A program made the translations under genes and the position numbers. Shown piece after piece: positions 43,983 through 53,713 of a DNA stretch of 54,165 nucleotides. This DNA is from Tannerellaceae bacterium (GTDB taxonomy: Bacteria > Bacteroidota > Bacteroidia > Bacteroidales > Tannerellaceae). The stretch's first letter is position 1. Every line of letters begins with the position of its first letter. Location: assembly GCA_031271045.1 (NCBI GenBank), contig JAISWO010000010.1, positions 1-54,165 on the forward strand, read 5' to 3'. The notes beneath the pieces were generated by a model that was not told where the DNA came from, ran no database searches, and was given only the letters and a program-made list of their open reading frames with translations.

Positions 43983-44690
43983 ATGGATGGATTTGAAGGA
44001 TATGTGGGTATTCGGGTGGGAGATCAGCAGATGTTCAATGACGTGGTTTTCTCGCTGCTATTTGTGTTGCTTATCGTTTTCGCATTTGTATTTCGCGCCA
44101 ATTACCATTTATTTATGAAAATGATACGCGACGTCTTTTACGTGAAAGACCGCGTGAGTTTGTTTGATGATATGGGTGGGAATGAAACCGTTCTTCTCGG
44201 TTTCATGATTTTTCAGGCGCTCTATCTTTCTTCCCTTTCCTTTTTCATTGCCGGCCATTCCTTTGGATACATACCCGACTATGACACGGTGGAAATGAAT
44301 CTGCTGGTCTTTGGAGGCATCTTTCTTGTTTTGTTTCTGTTTTATCTGTTCAAGCAATTGTTGTATAATTTCAGCGGACTCGTTTTTGCCGGCCCCGACC
44401 TGTACAAAACCTGGCGGACCGGTTATGCCGCCACTATTGGTTTCTGGGGCATATTGATGTATTTCCCGGTTTTATCTTTAGCCTTTACGGAGATGCGTAT
44501 CCAAATTCCCTGCTATATATTGATTGCTTTATTCCTTTTGTGCCGCTTAGTGATTGTATACAAAACGATTCTGCTATTTAATACGCGGGGTATAGGTTTT
44601 TTATATATTATTTTGTACCTTTGCGGCCAAGAAATTATGCCTCTTATATTCTTGTATGAAGGGTTTTTTTATTTGTATAATTATTATTGA
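43983..44690 (+). CDS. DUF4271 membrane protein
   Basis: The 235-aa protein has about six membrane segments and belongs to the Bacteroidetes family DUF4271, usually encoded upstream of hemD. No function is established. The start MDGFEGYVGIRVGDQQ follows the -7 box by 28 bp. The hemD gene begins 12 bp after its stop. Confidence 0.85.
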   Translation: MDGFEGYVGIRVGDQQMFNDVVFSLLFVLLIVFAFVFRANYHLFMKMIRDVFYVKDRVSLFDDMGGNETVLLGFMIFQALYLSSLSFFIAGHSFGYIPDYDTVEMNLLVFGGIFLVLFLFYLFKQLLYNFSGLVFAGPDLYKTWRTGYAATIGFWGILMYFPVLSLAFTEMRIQIPCYILIALFLLCRLVIVYKTILLFNTRGIGFLYIILYLCGQEIMPLIFLYEGFFYLYNYY

Positions 44691-44702
44691 AAGAAGAGCT
44701 GT

Positions 44703-45476
44703 ATGCCATTAAAAATAAGAAGGTTGTTGGTTTCGCAACCAAAACCGGAGTCGGAGAAATCGCCTTATTTCGACATAGCAGAGAAATACGGTGTGGAAGT
44801 TGATTTCAGGCCTTTTATCAAAGTAGAGCCCTTGTCGGCAAAAGAATTTAGACAGCAACGAATCTCCATCCTGGATTATTCTGCTGTGATCTTCACCGCC
44901 CGTACAGCCATAGACCATTTCTTTCATCTATGCGGAGAGCTGAGAATCGCCATCCCGGAAACGATGAAATACTTCTGCATGACGGAAGCGATCGCCGTTT
45001 ATCTGCAGAAATATACCATCTACAGGAAACGTAAAATCTTCTTCAGTCAATCAGGAAAGACAGGAGATCTGGTAACGATTATCGGAAAACATGCGAAAGA
45101 AACCTACCTGGCCCCGGTATCGGATATTCATAAAGATGATTTGTTCACCCTGCTCGAAGCTAAGAAAATAAACTACGCAAAAGCTGTCATGTTCCGTACG
45201 GTAAGCAACGACTTTACCGACGGCGAAAAGTTCGATTATGATATGCTGCTTTTCTTCAGCCCTTCAGGAATCACCTCGCTGCTGAAAAATTTCCCCAACT
45301 TCGAACAAGGCGATATCCGAATCGGTTGCTTCGGGCAAACGACCGCCAAAGCAGTGAAAGATGCCGGATTGAGATTAGACGTAGAAGCTCCCACTCCCGA
45401 AGCGCCGGCTATGACAGCCGCTCTGGAATTATACTTCAGAAAAGAGCAGGCTAACGGGAAAAAAAATGGCAGATAA
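44703..45476 (+). CDS. hemD: Uroporphyrinogen-III synthase
   Basis: The enzyme closes hydroxymethylbilane to uroporphyrinogen III in tetrapyrrole synthesis. At 257 aa it has the two Rossmann-like halves: RRLLVSQPKP... with DYSAVIFTARTAIDHFF, and DMLLFFSPSGITSLL followed by GCFGQTTAKAVKDAG, the usual C-terminal signature. HemD proteins diverge greatly; these motifs and the operon position support the call. It overlaps rnpA by 11 nt. Confidence 0.9.
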   Translation: MPLKIRRLLVSQPKPESEKSPYFDIAEKYGVEVDFRPFIKVEPLSAKEFRQQRISILDYSAVIFTARTAIDHFFHLCGELRIAIPETMKYFCMTEAIAVYLQKYTIYRKRKIFFSQSGKTGDLVTIIGKHAKETYLAPVSDIHKDDLFTLLEAKKINYAKAVMFRTVSNDFTDGEKFDYDMLLFFSPSGITSLLKNFPNFEQGDIRIGCFGQTTAKAVKDAGLRLDVEAPTPEAPAMTAALELYFRKEQANGKKNGR

Positions 45477-45849
45477 ATATTCTCTCCCCAAAGGGGAACG
45501 TCTCTCGTGGAAACGTCATATCGACCTGCTTTTCGCAAAAGGACAATCTTTTGTCGCCTATCCCCTGCGGATTGTTTATTTACAAACCGATATACCAATG
45601 ACTTCGCCTGTATCAATGATGATAAGCGTGCCGAAGAAGAAAATCAAAAAAGCCGTCGGACGCAACCGCATCAAACGCCAGGTGCGTGAAGCCTACCGGC
45701 TGCGCAAATATGAATTGCTCCAAACAAGGATAGAGAAAAACAAACCGCTACTCCTTGCATTCCTTTATCTGGATAAAGACATACTGCCCACCCCCACCAT
45801 GGACAAAGCCATGGACAAAGCCATACGAATACTCCGGAATAAAGAATGA
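45466..45849 (+). CDS. rnpA: Ribonuclease P protein component
   Basis: This small basic protein (127 aa) assists the RNase P RNA in 5' processing of tRNA precursors. The RNR signature is present in [16 protein letters not shown], with [10 protein letters not shown] before it. It overlaps hemD by 11 nt and yidD by 4 nt. Confidence 0.95.
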   Translation: MADKYSLPKGERLSWKRHIDLLFAKGQSFVAYPLRIVYLQTDIPMTSPVSMMISVPKKKIKKAVGRNRIKRQVREAYRLRKYELLQTRIEKNKPLLLAFLYLDKDILPTPTMDKAMDKAIRILRNKE

Positions 45850-46070
45850 TCAAACGCATTATCACAACCATACTCCTCGTGCCGGTCTATTTCTACAAAT
45901 ATTGTATCTCACCCTTCACCCCGGCATCGTGCAGATTCGTCCCCACCTGCTCCGAATACGCTGTGCAAGCGCTCCGGAAACACGGACCGTTCAAAGGCCT
46001 TCTCCTTTCCATCAAGCGAATCCTACGCTGCCATCCCTGGGGAGGAAGCGGATACGACCCTGTGCCCTGA
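45846..46070 (+). CDS. yidD: Membrane protein insertion efficiency factor YidD
   Basis: This 74-aa inner-membrane-associated protein aids YidC-dependent insertion. The family pattern is complete: [20 protein letters not shown], with the conserved cysteines, then [14 protein letters not shown]. It begins in the last codons of rnpA (ATGA overlap). The neighbouring 279 bp downstream hold only a 36-codon frame before the AT-rich cassette. Confidence 0.96.
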   Translation: MIKRIITTILLVPVYFYKYCISPFTPASCRFVPTCSEYAVQALRKHGPFKGLLLSIKRILRCHPWGGSGYDPVP

Positions 46071-46136
46071 ATAGAAAGTTTTCTGTCTCCCCACATACTG
46101 AAAACCTTTCCCCCTTTCCGACTAACGATTGACAGA

Positions 46137-46247
46137 ATGAGCCTTACCCAATGGTTCAAGCAGAAATACAGAGCGTTTCAAGAAGCATTAGGCATAAAGT
46201 CTAAGCAGATGCCGGAAGTGGTTAAAAACAAGATTCTTAGGAGGTAA
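46137..46247 (+). CDS. Possible 36-aa small protein
   Basis: The frame reads MSLTQWFKQKYRAFQEALG at its start and ends in KNKILRR. It is basic and amphipathic, has no known match that I recognise, and no clear -7 box. It may be a small protein, or the tail of a gene lost when the cassette arrived. Confidence 0.35.
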   Translation: MSLTQWFKQKYRAFQEALGIKSKQMPEVVKNKILRR

Positions 46248-46349
46248 TACTTCTATTAGATTATGCCGGCATACTGTGAAATATAGTTTTTTTCATCAAC
46301 CTTGTAATAAAAATATCTTTTCATCGACTATATAGTAAAGTCATACAAT

Positions 46350-46829
46350 ATGAAGTCAAAGCAAAAAGAATTTTTAAACATATTATCTGCTTACCAAGGT
46401 ATTATCCATAAGGTTAATCAGATCTATTTTAAATCAAAAGCCGACAAAGAGGACAATTTTCAAGAAGTAGTCTATCAACTTTGGCGTTCCTTCCAATCGC
46501 TACAAAATAAAGAGAAGCCAGCCTCATGGTTTTATGCAGTAGCAATAAATACGTCCATTTCGAAGATCAGAAAAGATAGTCGTCTTGAATATATCGATTC
46601 CGTACCCGATATTGAATTAGTCAATCCCTATGAGCAACAAGAACAAAACGAAAACTACCAAAGACTATTAAGCGCTCTCTATAAACTGAATGAAGTGGAT
46701 AAATCTATCATGCTACTTTACATGGAGGATTACAGTTATGAAGAGATTGCTGAAATCGTCGGAATGAGCAGTTCCAACGTCGGTGTAAAGATTCATCGGC
46801 TTAAAAGTCAATTACAAAAACAATTATAA
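46350..46829 (+). CDS. ECF RNA polymerase sigma factor
   Basis: The 159-aa protein has a region 2 near the N terminus (NFQEVVYQLWRSFQSL, WFYAVAINTSISKIRK) and a region 4 helix-turn-helix (LYMEDYSYEEIAEIVGMSSSNVGVKIHRLK, helix positions about 125-155; motif given in part). It is probably controlled by the adjacent membrane protein 11 bp downstream, as with other ECF/anti-sigma pairs; that pairing is inference. Base composition is much more AT-rich than the flanking genes. Confidence 0.92.
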   Translation: MKSKQKEFLNILSAYQGIIHKVNQIYFKSKADKEDNFQEVVYQLWRSFQSLQNKEKPASWFYAVAINTSISKIRKDSRLEYIDSVPDIELVNPYEQQEQNENYQRLLSALYKLNEVDKSIMLLYMEDYSYEEIAEIVGMSSSNVGVKIHRLKSQLQKQL

Positions 46830-46840
46830 AAACAAGCCTT

Positions 46841-47440
46841 ATGGAAACAAACAATATTAAAGATATTTGGAAAAAGGGAGTAGAGATGAATGTTAACCCA
46901 TATTCAGACGAAGAACTAAATGAAATAGTTGTTAAGTCTGCAAGAAAATCGATCAAAGTAGTCTATCCCGGAATTATTTTTCGGCTCGTCATTATTGCCG
47001 TAATTGTTTATATTATTGCAAATTTGTTTATGAGACAACAGAGTATTGAAGGAATGTTCACCGATATAAGTGCTTTAATTATATTATCTGTTTCTTATTT
47101 CTTATGGGAATATTCTGCATATAAAATGCGAAGATATACCAATGGCAAGTCTGTAAGGGAATGGTTGGAATATCGGATAAAAGAAATTGAGAAAAATATA
47201 AACTTTAATGCAAAATATGATTTGGTTATATATGCCTGTTCTTTTCTTTTTGCGATAGGTTTCTATGTCTTATATCAAATAGTGGCAAATATAACTCCCA
47301 GCATGTTAACTGTTATCCTTATTCCGCTCGGACTTGTCGTTTACCTTTTGATAGTAAGACGTTCCCTAAATCGGAATTACCAGAAAGCCCTCCATGAACT
47401 AAAAGAGTTATACAAACAATTTGAAGAATCAGACAAATAA
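46841..47440 (+). CDS. Membrane protein next to the sigma factor
   Basis: The 199-aa protein has a short cytoplasmic N terminus (about 1-40), two membrane segments (about 42-62 and 72-90), a cytoplasmic-looking stretch and two more membrane segments (about 125-145 and 152-170). It has no zinc-binding HxxxCxxC anti-sigma motif. By position it may be the anti-sigma factor of the preceding ECF sigma; evidence is context only. It overlaps the coding frame of the hydrolase but not its likely start. Confidence 0.7.
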   Translation: METNNIKDIWKKGVEMNVNPYSDEELNEIVVKSARKSIKVVYPGIIFRLVIIAVIVYIIANLFMRQQSIEGMFTDISALIILSVSYFLWEYSAYKMRRYTNGKSVREWLEYRIKEIEKNINFNAKYDLVIYACSFLFAIGFYVLYQIVANITPSMLTVILIPLGLVVYLLIVRRSLNRNYQKALHELKELYKQFEESDK

Positions 47441-47450
47441 ATATACACCC

Positions 47451-48560
47451 ATGAAACGAATTATTATTACTATATCCATACTTCTGACAAGTGTTAGCAC
47501 ATTTGCCTTTATTCCAGAGATTAAAACAATCCAGTTGAATGACGGAGAAATAATTGAAACTCGACTGTGCTTGCCTGACAATGAAGTGAAAACAATGGTC
47601 TTTTGTATTGCCGGAACGGGACCAACTACCTATTTGACTAAAAGACCTACATTCAATTACTTTGATGAATTGGCAAACGGCTTTTGCAATGAAGGAACAG
47701 CTTTTTTTACTTACAATCGGCGGGGATGTGAAACAAATGAAATTCCACCTTTATTTGTCGAAGTGGATTCTGCCAAATATGCAAAATATACTCCTATTCA
47801 GGAAGCTGAAGATGTGGAAACAATGATTTGCTTTCTTCGGAAAGATCAACGGTTTGCTGGATGTAAGATACTTCTTTATGGGATAAGTGAGGGGACTATT
47901 ATTGCTTCGCTCGTTGCTGAACGAAAGATTGTAGATGTAGATGCTCTGTTGCTACATGGATATGCAAATGATAATATGTATGATATTATCTTGTGGCAAA
48001 CCAAGGGATATGGTGTTATGACTATGGTAAATGCCATTTTTGATAAAGATGAAGACAATTGCATTAGTAAGGAAGAATACGAAGCAGAAGATGAGAAAGT
48101 TACTCAACATAAAGCCTATTTATTTCAGAATGCACCTTTCGAATCTTTAGATATAGTAAAAAACGGATTTATTGATATCCAAGACATTGAAAAAATGCGA
48201 ATGCCATTCCACGATGAATTAATGAGAAGAGTCGCCAGCAATGATTGGATGTGGATTAGAAATAATTATTTTAATATAACTCCCCAATGGTTTAAAGAAC
48301 ATTTTGCACTTGAGCCAAACAAAACCAGACTATTAGGGGTAAACATCCCCATACATGTTTTTCATGGCACAGAAGATGCAAATGTGCCTGTAGAAAGTGT
48401 TTATGATTTGCAAGAACGATTTAAAGTTTGCAATAAAACAAACCTTACCATACATGTTTTAGAAAAACATAATCACGACCTGAACTTCCAAGATTGGTTG
48501 ATGCTTAAAAAATGGTCAGAAGGATTTAGAGAACTATTCAAAGTAACAAAGGATATTTGA
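47451..48560 (+). CDS. Exported alpha/beta hydrolase with paired EF-hand
   Basis: The 369-aa protein has a signal peptide (RIIITISILLTSVSTFAF) and an alpha/beta-hydrolase core: nucleophile Ser146 in YGISEGT, acid Asp309 in HGTEDANVP and His340 or His342 in EKHNHD. Between nucleophile and acid lie two calcium-loop patterns 36 residues apart: DKDEDNCISKEE (198-209; ligands at 1, 3, 5, 9, 12) and DIVKNGFIDIQD (234-245, position 3 off). The substrate is unknown. An ATG 10 codons upstream lies inside the previous gene and lacks a signal-peptide start; MKRIIITIS is preferred. Confidence 0.8.
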   Translation: MKRIIITISILLTSVSTFAFIPEIKTIQLNDGEIIETRLCLPDNEVKTMVFCIAGTGPTTYLTKRPTFNYFDELANGFCNEGTAFFTYNRRGCETNEIPPLFVEVDSAKYAKYTPIQEAEDVETMICFLRKDQRFAGCKILLYGISEGTIIASLVAERKIVDVDALLLHGYANDNMYDIILWQTKGYGVMTMVNAIFDKDEDNCISKEEYEAEDEKVTQHKAYLFQNAPFESLDIVKNGFIDIQDIEKMRMPFHDELMRRVASNDWMWIRNNYFNITPQWFKEHFALEPNKTRLLGVNIPIHVFHGTEDANVPVESVYDLQERFKVCNKTNLTIHVLEKHNHDLNFQDWLMLKKWSEGFRELFKVTKDI

Positions 48561-48591
48561 AAAAAATACCCAACTTTATATTTTAGGGTGT

Positions 48592-48637
48592 AAGAAAGGG
48601 TGTATATCTTATAACTGTTTGATTTGCACCCTTTCTT
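48592..48637 (+). terminator. Hairpin after the hydrolase gene
   Basis: AAGAAAGGGTG (48592-48602) pairs with CACCCTTTCTT (48627-48637); the T-run that follows is short. A terminator for the AT-rich cassette is likely. Confidence 0.55.
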
Positions 48638-48904
48638 TCGGTATGGACGGGCCTTTGATTCGGTATTGCGGCTACGGTTCCGTCTGGAAGGAAGACAACG
48701 CAGCCGGGCTACCCGGAATGGGGCGTTCCCTCCAGTACGTACGCCCTCGGTGGCGAACCGGCGAAATTCCCCCGGTTCAAACATGAAACAACCCGCTTTG
48801 TTCTCTCCAATTTCCCGGTGGATCACGATCTCTGGTTTTTCTGGAATGACAACGGATATGAGAGCAAAATCCTGTTTTTTAGGGGTGCACAAAGAAAGTT
48901 TCCG

Positions 48905-48913
48905 TACCTTTGC
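48905..48913 (+). promoter_or_regulatory. -7 box of tyrS
   Basis: TACCTTTGC matches TAnnTTTG, 36 bp before the tyrS ATG. Confidence 0.65.
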
Positions 48914-48949
48914 GTCCTCATTCATAATATAAAAGGTAAACGAAACGTA

Positions 48950-50242
48950 ATGAACTTTGTAGAAGAATTAAGATGGAGGGGCATGATTCACGATCTGATG
49001 CCCGGAACGGAAGAACAATTGCAGAAAGAAATGACTTCGGCCTATGTGGGCATCGACCCGACGGCCGATTCGTTGCATATCGGGCATCTGGTAAGCGTGA
49101 TGATGTTGAGGCATTTCCAGCGTGCCGGGCATCGGCCGATTGCCCTTGTCGGAGGAGCAACCGGCATGATCGGCGATCCTTCGATGAAATCTGCCGAACG
49201 CAACCTGCTGGACGAAACCACCCTCCGCCACAATCAGGAAAGCATCCGGAAGCAGTTGGCCCGCTTCCTCGATTTTGATTCGGATGCGCCGAATGCCGCC
49301 CGGCTGGTAAACAATTACGACTGGATGAAGGGGTATTCATTCCTCAACTTTATTCGCGACATCGGCAAACATATCACCGTCAATTATATGATGGCCAAAG
49401 ATTCGGTAAAGAAACGCCTCGGCAGCGAATCGAACGTAGGCCTGTCATTCACCGAGTTCTCGTATCAACTGATGCAAGGCTATGACTTCCTGCACCTTTA
49501 CCGACACGAAGGATGCCGCCTCCAGATGGGAGGATCTGACCAGTGGGGGAATATCACCACCGGAACGGAACTGATTCGCCGCATTGAGGCTGGGGAAGCC
49601 TTTGCGCTTGTTTGCCCGCTCATCACCAAGGCCGACGGAACGAAGTTCGGCAAGACCGAGTCGGGCAATGTGTGGCTCGACCGGCGCTATACGTCGCCCT
49701 ACGCCTTCTACCAGTTCTGGTTGAACGTGAGCGATGAAGATGCCGCCCGTTATATCCGGATATTCACCGCCCTCGACCGCGAAGAGATTGCTTCCATCGA
49801 AGAACAACAGGCCGCTGCGCCGCATCTGCGCCACCTGCAAAAGCGCTTAGCCCGCGAGATCACCATCATGGTGCATTCGGTCGAAGATTACGAGATGGCC
49901 GTGGAGGCGTCGAATATACTCTTCGGCAATTCTACTTCCGATTCGTTGAAAAAGCTGGATGAAGAGACTTTGCTGGCTGTTTTCGACGGTGTTCCCCGGT
50001 TTGAGGTGTCGAAAGATGCGCTCCGGGCCGGCGTCCGGGCCGTGGAACTCCTGACCGAGCAGGCACCCGTCTTTCCGTCCAAAGGCGAGATGCGCAAATT
50101 GGTTCAGAGCGGAGGAGTGAGTGTAAACAAAGAAAAACTGACGGATCCGGAAGCTGTCATCAACGAGGCGTTTCTGATAAACAATAAATATATCCTGGCG
50201 CAAAAAGGACGCAAGAATTATTTCCTGCTTGTCGTCCATTGA
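48950..50242 (+). CDS. tyrS: Tyrosyl-tRNA synthetase
   Basis: This class I synthetase charges tRNA-Tyr. [10 protein letters not shown] holds the HIGH motif, GGSDQWGN the tyrosine site, and KFGKTESG the KMSKS-type loop; the C-terminal S4-like RNA-binding domain spans about 360-430. The 430-aa frame starts at [11 protein letters not shown]; 44 upstream in-frame codons precede it, and the -7 box and leader cover that stretch. Confidence 0.97.
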   Translation: MNFVEELRWRGMIHDLMPGTEEQLQKEMTSAYVGIDPTADSLHIGHLVSVMMLRHFQRAGHRPIALVGGATGMIGDPSMKSAERNLLDETTLRHNQESIRKQLARFLDFDSDAPNAARLVNNYDWMKGYSFLNFIRDIGKHITVNYMMAKDSVKKRLGSESNVGLSFTEFSYQLMQGYDFLHLYRHEGCRLQMGGSDQWGNITTGTELIRRIEAGEAFALVCPLITKADGTKFGKTESGNVWLDRRYTSPYAFYQFWLNVSDEDAARYIRIFTALDREEIASIEEQQAAAPHLRHLQKRLAREITIMVHSVEDYEMAVEASNILFGNSTSDSLKKLDEETLLAVFDGVPRFEVSKDALRAGVRAVELLTEQAPVFPSKGEMRKLVQSGGVSVNKEKLTDPEAVINEAFLINNKYILAQKGRKNYFLLVVH

Positions 50243-50271
50243 TCCGGTTGCTCATATCTTTTATATATTTC

Positions 50272-50305
50272 AATGCCCGGGGATTCTATCCTTCCGGGCA
50301 TTTTT
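50272..50305 (+). terminator. Terminator after tyrS
   Basis: AATGCCCGG (50272-50280) pairs perfectly with CCGGGCATT (50294-50302) and is followed by TTTTTG. Confidence 0.9.
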
Positions 50306-50355
50306 GTTGGAGAAGGCAAGGATGCCGGTCTGCCGTCGCGCCATAGCCTTACGGT

Positions 50356-50985
50356 CTATCGCTCGCCGTAGTGTTCGATGAAATGTATCATGAAGCGGAC
50401 CGTTTCGTCTATTCCCAGGGCGGAGGCTTCGATGGAGAAATGGTAGGAGGAGGACATGCCCCAGGTTTTGTTCGTGAAATAATCGTAGTAGGCGGCTCGC
50501 GATTTGTCGGTTTTGACGATCCGTTCTTTTGCTTCCCCGGCGGTTATCTGGAGCCTTGCGGCTGTGCGTTGGATGCGTTCCTCGATCTTGTCGTGGATAA
50601 AGAAGCTGATGCAACGGGGGTTGTTGCGCAGGATGTAATCGGCGCAACGGCCCACGATGACGCACGACTCCGTTTCCGCGAGTTTGCGGATGACGTCGCT
50701 TTGTATCTTAAACAGTCCTTCGTTCGACAGGATGTCGGCATAGGGTGTGTAGTAATTTCCGACATAGGGCATTCCGATGGAGAGGACGTGCGACAGGCCG
50801 GCGGAGGCTTTCTCGTCGGCTTTCTCGAACACTTCCGGGCAGAGGCCGCTTTCGTGGGCGGCGAGCGTGATCAGTTCTTTGTCGTAGAAGGTGATGTTCA
50901 GCGCGTCGGCCAGTTTTTTCCCTATTTCGCGGCCGCCGCTGCCGAATTGGCGGCCGATGGTCAGAATCGTGTGTGGGGTGTGCAT
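50356..50985 (-). CDS. Cytidylate kinase-like protein
   Basis: The 209-aa protein starts TILTIGRQFGSGGREIGKKL, a P-loop-type motif of the cytidylate-kinase-like family, and has ESCVIVGRCADYIL and a LID-like ERIQRTAARL segment. Family members outside the Cmk group are widespread in Bacteroidetes with no proven substrate. A 24-codon extension overlaps the acyl-CoA ligase gene and is not family-like. It is the last gene of the operon, 10 bp after the ligase. Confidence 0.85.
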   Translation of the reverse strand: MHTPHTILTIGRQFGSGGREIGKKLADALNITFYDKELITLAAHESGLCPEVFEKADEKASAGLSHVLSIGMPYVGNYYTPYADILSNEGLFKIQSDVIRKLAETESCVIVGRCADYILRNNPRCISFFIHDKIEERIQRTAARLQITAGEAKERIVKTDKSRAAYYDYFTNKTWGMSSSYHFSIEASALGIDETVRFMIHFIEHYGER

Positions 50986-50995
50986 GTGGGGTTCT

Positions 50996-52639
50996 TCAGT
51001 TTTGCGCCAGCAGCTCGAGGCTTCGTTCGCGGAGTTTGAATTTCTGTATCTTTCCACTGCCTGTCAGCGGAAAACTGTCGACAAAGAAGACGTAGCGCGG
51101 TATTTTATGGCGTGCAATTTGTCCGCGGCAAAAGCCTTTGACGTCTTCTTCGGTCAGGGTTGCGCCTTCGTGCAGAATGATGAATGCGCCGACTTCTTCG
51201 CCGTATTTTTCCGAGGCGACGCCTACGACCTGGATGTCTTTGATGCCTTCCATTTTGTAGAGGAAGTCTTCTATTTCGCGGGGGTAGATGTTTTCGCCGC
51301 CGCGGATGATCATATCTTTAATGCGCCCGGTGATGCAGTAGTTGCCGTTTTTGTCTTTGATGCCCAGGTCTCCGCTGTGCAGCCATCCGTCTCGGTCGAT
51401 AACTTCGGCTGTGGCTTCCGGCTTTTTGTAGTAGCCTTTCATCACGAGGTAACCCCGACAGCAGAGTTCGCCTTGCTCTCCGACAGCGCACTCGCGGCCG
51501 GTTTCCGGATCGCGTACGCTTACTTCTGTGAAGGGGTATTCTTTGCCTACGGTGGTGCAACGTTCTTCGAAGCTTTCCGCCAGCGTGGAGTGGGTCATCC
51601 CCGGCGAGCTTTCGGTCAGTCCGTACACGCTGGTGATGTGGGTGATGTGCATTTTTTCGGTGACGGCCCTCATCACGTCTTCGGGGCAAAGCGATCCGGC
51701 CATGATGCCGGTGCGGAGCGAGGTCAGGTCGAACATGTTGAACATCGGGTGGTTCAATTCGGCGATGAACATCGTCGGTACGCCGTACAGGGCTGTGCAT
51801 CGTTCTTTGTGTACGGAGGCGAGAACGACAAGGGGGTCGAACCGTTCGACCATCACCTGCGTGCATCCGTGCGTCAGCACGTTCATGCTGGCCAGCACAA
51901 CGCCGAAGCAGTGGAACAACGGCACGCAGCAGCATAGTTTGTCGTCGGCCGTGAAGCCCATTCCTTCGCCGGTGAAGAATCCGTTATTGGTGATATTATG
52001 GTGTGTGAGCATGACGCCTTTGGGAAATCCGGTGGTGCCTGAGGTGTATTGCATATTCACTACGTCGTGGCAGTTGATTCCTTCTTTGGCGGCGTCTAAG
52101 CGTTCGTCGCTGATGTTCTCGCCCAGGAGCAGGAGCTCCGGCGTATTATACATTCCGCGGTATTTTTCCTGTCCGATGAAGACGATGTTCTTCAGGCAGG
52201 GGAAGCGTTCGCTTTTCATAAAGCCTCGCTGCGATTCTTTCAGCTCGGGCAGCATGGTGTAGACCATGTCGATATAGCTTCCGTCGAAGACGCCTTCAGT
52301 GATGCAGAGCGTGTGCAGGTCGGCGTCGCGGACTAAGTATTCCAGTTCGCTTTGTTTGTAATTGGTGTTGACGGTGACCAATACGGCGCCTATTTTGGCG
52401 CCGGCGTACAGGAAGGTCAACCAGTCGGGCACGTTGGTTGCCCACAGGCCGACGTGTGTCCCCCGAGTAATGCCGATGGCGAGCATGCCTTTGGCCATGC
52501 GGTCGACGCGTTCGTTGAAGGTTTGCCAGGTGAAGCGCAGGTCGCGGTCTGAATAGACGATGTATTCTTTGCCGGACGTTGTTGCGGCCCAGTGTTCAAG
52601 CCATTGGCCCAGGGTGCGTTCTTGCAGTTGCAGTTCCAT
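50996..52639 (-). CDS. AMP-binding acyl-CoA synthetase
   Basis: The 547-aa ANL enzyme activates a carboxylic acid with ATP and Co[17 protein letters not shown] (about 195-210), [39 protein letters not shown] and the catalytic-lysine segment [16 protein letters not shown] near the C terminus are all present. The layout fits medium/long-chain fatty acids; the real substrate is not shown. It lies 8 bp after the XRE-cupin gene. Confidence 0.94.
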   Translation of the reverse strand: MELQLQERTLGQWLEHWAATTSGKEYIVYSDRDLRFTWQTFNERVDRMAKGMLAIGITRGTHVGLWATNVPDWLTFLYAGAKIGAVLVTVNTNYKQSELEYLVRDADLHTLCITEGVFDGSYIDMVYTMLPELKESQRGFMKSERFPCLKNIVFIGQEKYRGMYNTPELLLLGENISDERLDAAKEGINCHDVVNMQYTSGTTGFPKGVMLTHHNITNNGFFTGEGMGFTADDKLCCCVPLFHCFGVVLASMNVLTHGCTQVMVERFDPLVVLASVHKERCTALYGVPTMFIAELNHPMFNMFDLTSLRTGIMAGSLCPEDVMRAVTEKMHITHITSVYGLTESSPGMTHSTLAESFEERCTTVGKEYPFTEVSVRDPETGRECAVGEQGELCCRGYLVMKGYYKKPEATAEVIDRDGWLHSGDLGIKDKNGNYCITGRIKDMIIRGGENIYPREIEDFLYKMEGIKDIQVVGVASEKYGEEVGAFIILHEGATLTEEDVKGFCRGQIARHKIPRYVFFVDSFPLTGSGKIQKFKLRERSLELLAQN

Positions 52640-52647
52640 GCGGCAGA

Positions 52648-53229
52648 TTAATAAGGGGTATAGACGATGCCCAGGATGCGCGAGGGGCTTCCGTTGTAGG
52701 CATGTACGTGGTGGGCGACGATGGAGTCGTAATAGATGCTGTCGCCTTCTTCGAGCACGTAGATATGTTTGCCGTAATTGATTTCCACGACGCCTTCGAG
52801 CACGTATATAAATTCTTCCCCTTCGTGTGTGGACAGGATGAAGTCTACGTTCTTGGAGGGGGCGATATCAATCAGGAACGGTTCCATGTGTCGGCCCGAT
52901 TTGTCTTGCGAGAGGGAGTGGTACTCCATGTGCTTATGCGAGACGGAAGCATTGTTGGAGAAGCTGATGCTGTTGTCTTCGCGACTGTCGCCTTTGCGGC
53001 AGATGACTGGGCCTAATTCGCGCTGGTCGTCGAGGAACGTACCCAGACGGACGCCCAGCACGCGGGCGATCTTGATCAAGGGCGCCAGAGATGGGAAGTC
53101 GACATTCTCTTCAATGCGTTCGATTTGCTCCATACTCAATCCCGAGCGAGCGGCTACGTCTTCCACGCTCAATTGTTTTGCTTCTCTTATTTTTTTAATC
53201 TTTGCTCCGATTACTTTGTTGGTTCCCAT
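52648..53229 (-). CDS. XRE-cupin transcription regulator
   Basis: The 193-aa regulator has an HTH_3 domain at about 7-62 ([20 protein letters not shown], then [12 protein letters not shown]) and a C-terminal cupin (about 115-190, [18 protein letters not shown] and [15 protein letters not shown]). It heads the operon with the acyl-CoA synthetase and cytidylate-kinase-like genes and probably controls it in response to a small molecule bound in the cupin (inference). Confidence 0.92.
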   Translation of the reverse strand: MGTNKVIGAKIKKIREAKQLSVEDVAARSGLSMEQIERIEENVDFPSLAPLIKIARVLGVRLGTFLDDQRELGPVICRKGDSREDNSISFSNNASVSHKHMEYHSLSQDKSGRHMEPFLIDIAPSKNVDFILSTHEGEEFIYVLEGVVEINYGKHIYVLEEGDSIYYDSIVAHHVHAYNGSPSRILGIVYTPY

Positions 53230-53713
53230 AAATCATTGTTTTCGCTTTTTGCTTTTAAATCATAATCAAACGGCGCAAATTTACAGGAATATTTTATTCT
53301 CGCAAGAAGAATGAGAAAAAATAACCGGACGGACGCCTCCGGGCATCTTTTCTTACGGTTCTGCAACGTTTCTGCCGCAAGTTTGCTTGCAGGCAACACA
53401 TTTTCCACCCTGCGGCCGGGCCGCAAGCTTACCTAAAAATCATTTCCTCCTTTCTGGTAAGACGGCAGGAGGTTGGTGGAAATTTTTCCTTCGCACCTGC
53501 CGGACAGACCTGCGGTCTGAATGTTAATAACCCCAATCGCTACGCTTGAGGCCGTTTAGAAACCCCATTTGCCTTCTAACGCGTCCTTTGTCAGATAATT
53601 TTCTTGTAAAAAAACTATCGACTCGCATTTTTTATTCTTGTCGGGAAAAAGTATCTTGCCTGTTTGTGGATTTGCGTATTTTTTTTGATTTAGCGGCTTA
53701 AAACAAAAGCGTT
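53230..53713. other. Intergenic region before the transposase remnant
   Basis: It holds the XRE-cupin promoter (53275-53283) and about 430 bp of mixed composition with no supported gene, RNA or repeat. I did not find clear terminal inverted repeats for the adjoining IS remnant. Confidence 0.6.
53275..53283 (-). promoter_or_regulatory. -7 box of the XRE-cupin operon
   Basis: The minus strand reads TAAATTTGC, a TAnnTTTG match 45 bp before the ATG. Confidence 0.65.

Larger units (their letters stand above)
48561..48949. other. Intergenic spacer before tyrS
   Basis: The first 80 bp are AT-rich with a terminator hairpin. From about 48640 to 48830 the sequence becomes GC-rich and open on both strands, but no recognisable protein or RNA was found. 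The last 50 bp carry the tyrS promoter and leader. Confidence 0.6.

Noticed and set aside
48473..48932. Open frames on both strands between the hydrolase and tyrS
   Set aside because: Arg/Pro-rich low-complexity translations with no recognisable domain and overlap with the tyrS promoter; kept only as an unexplained spacer.
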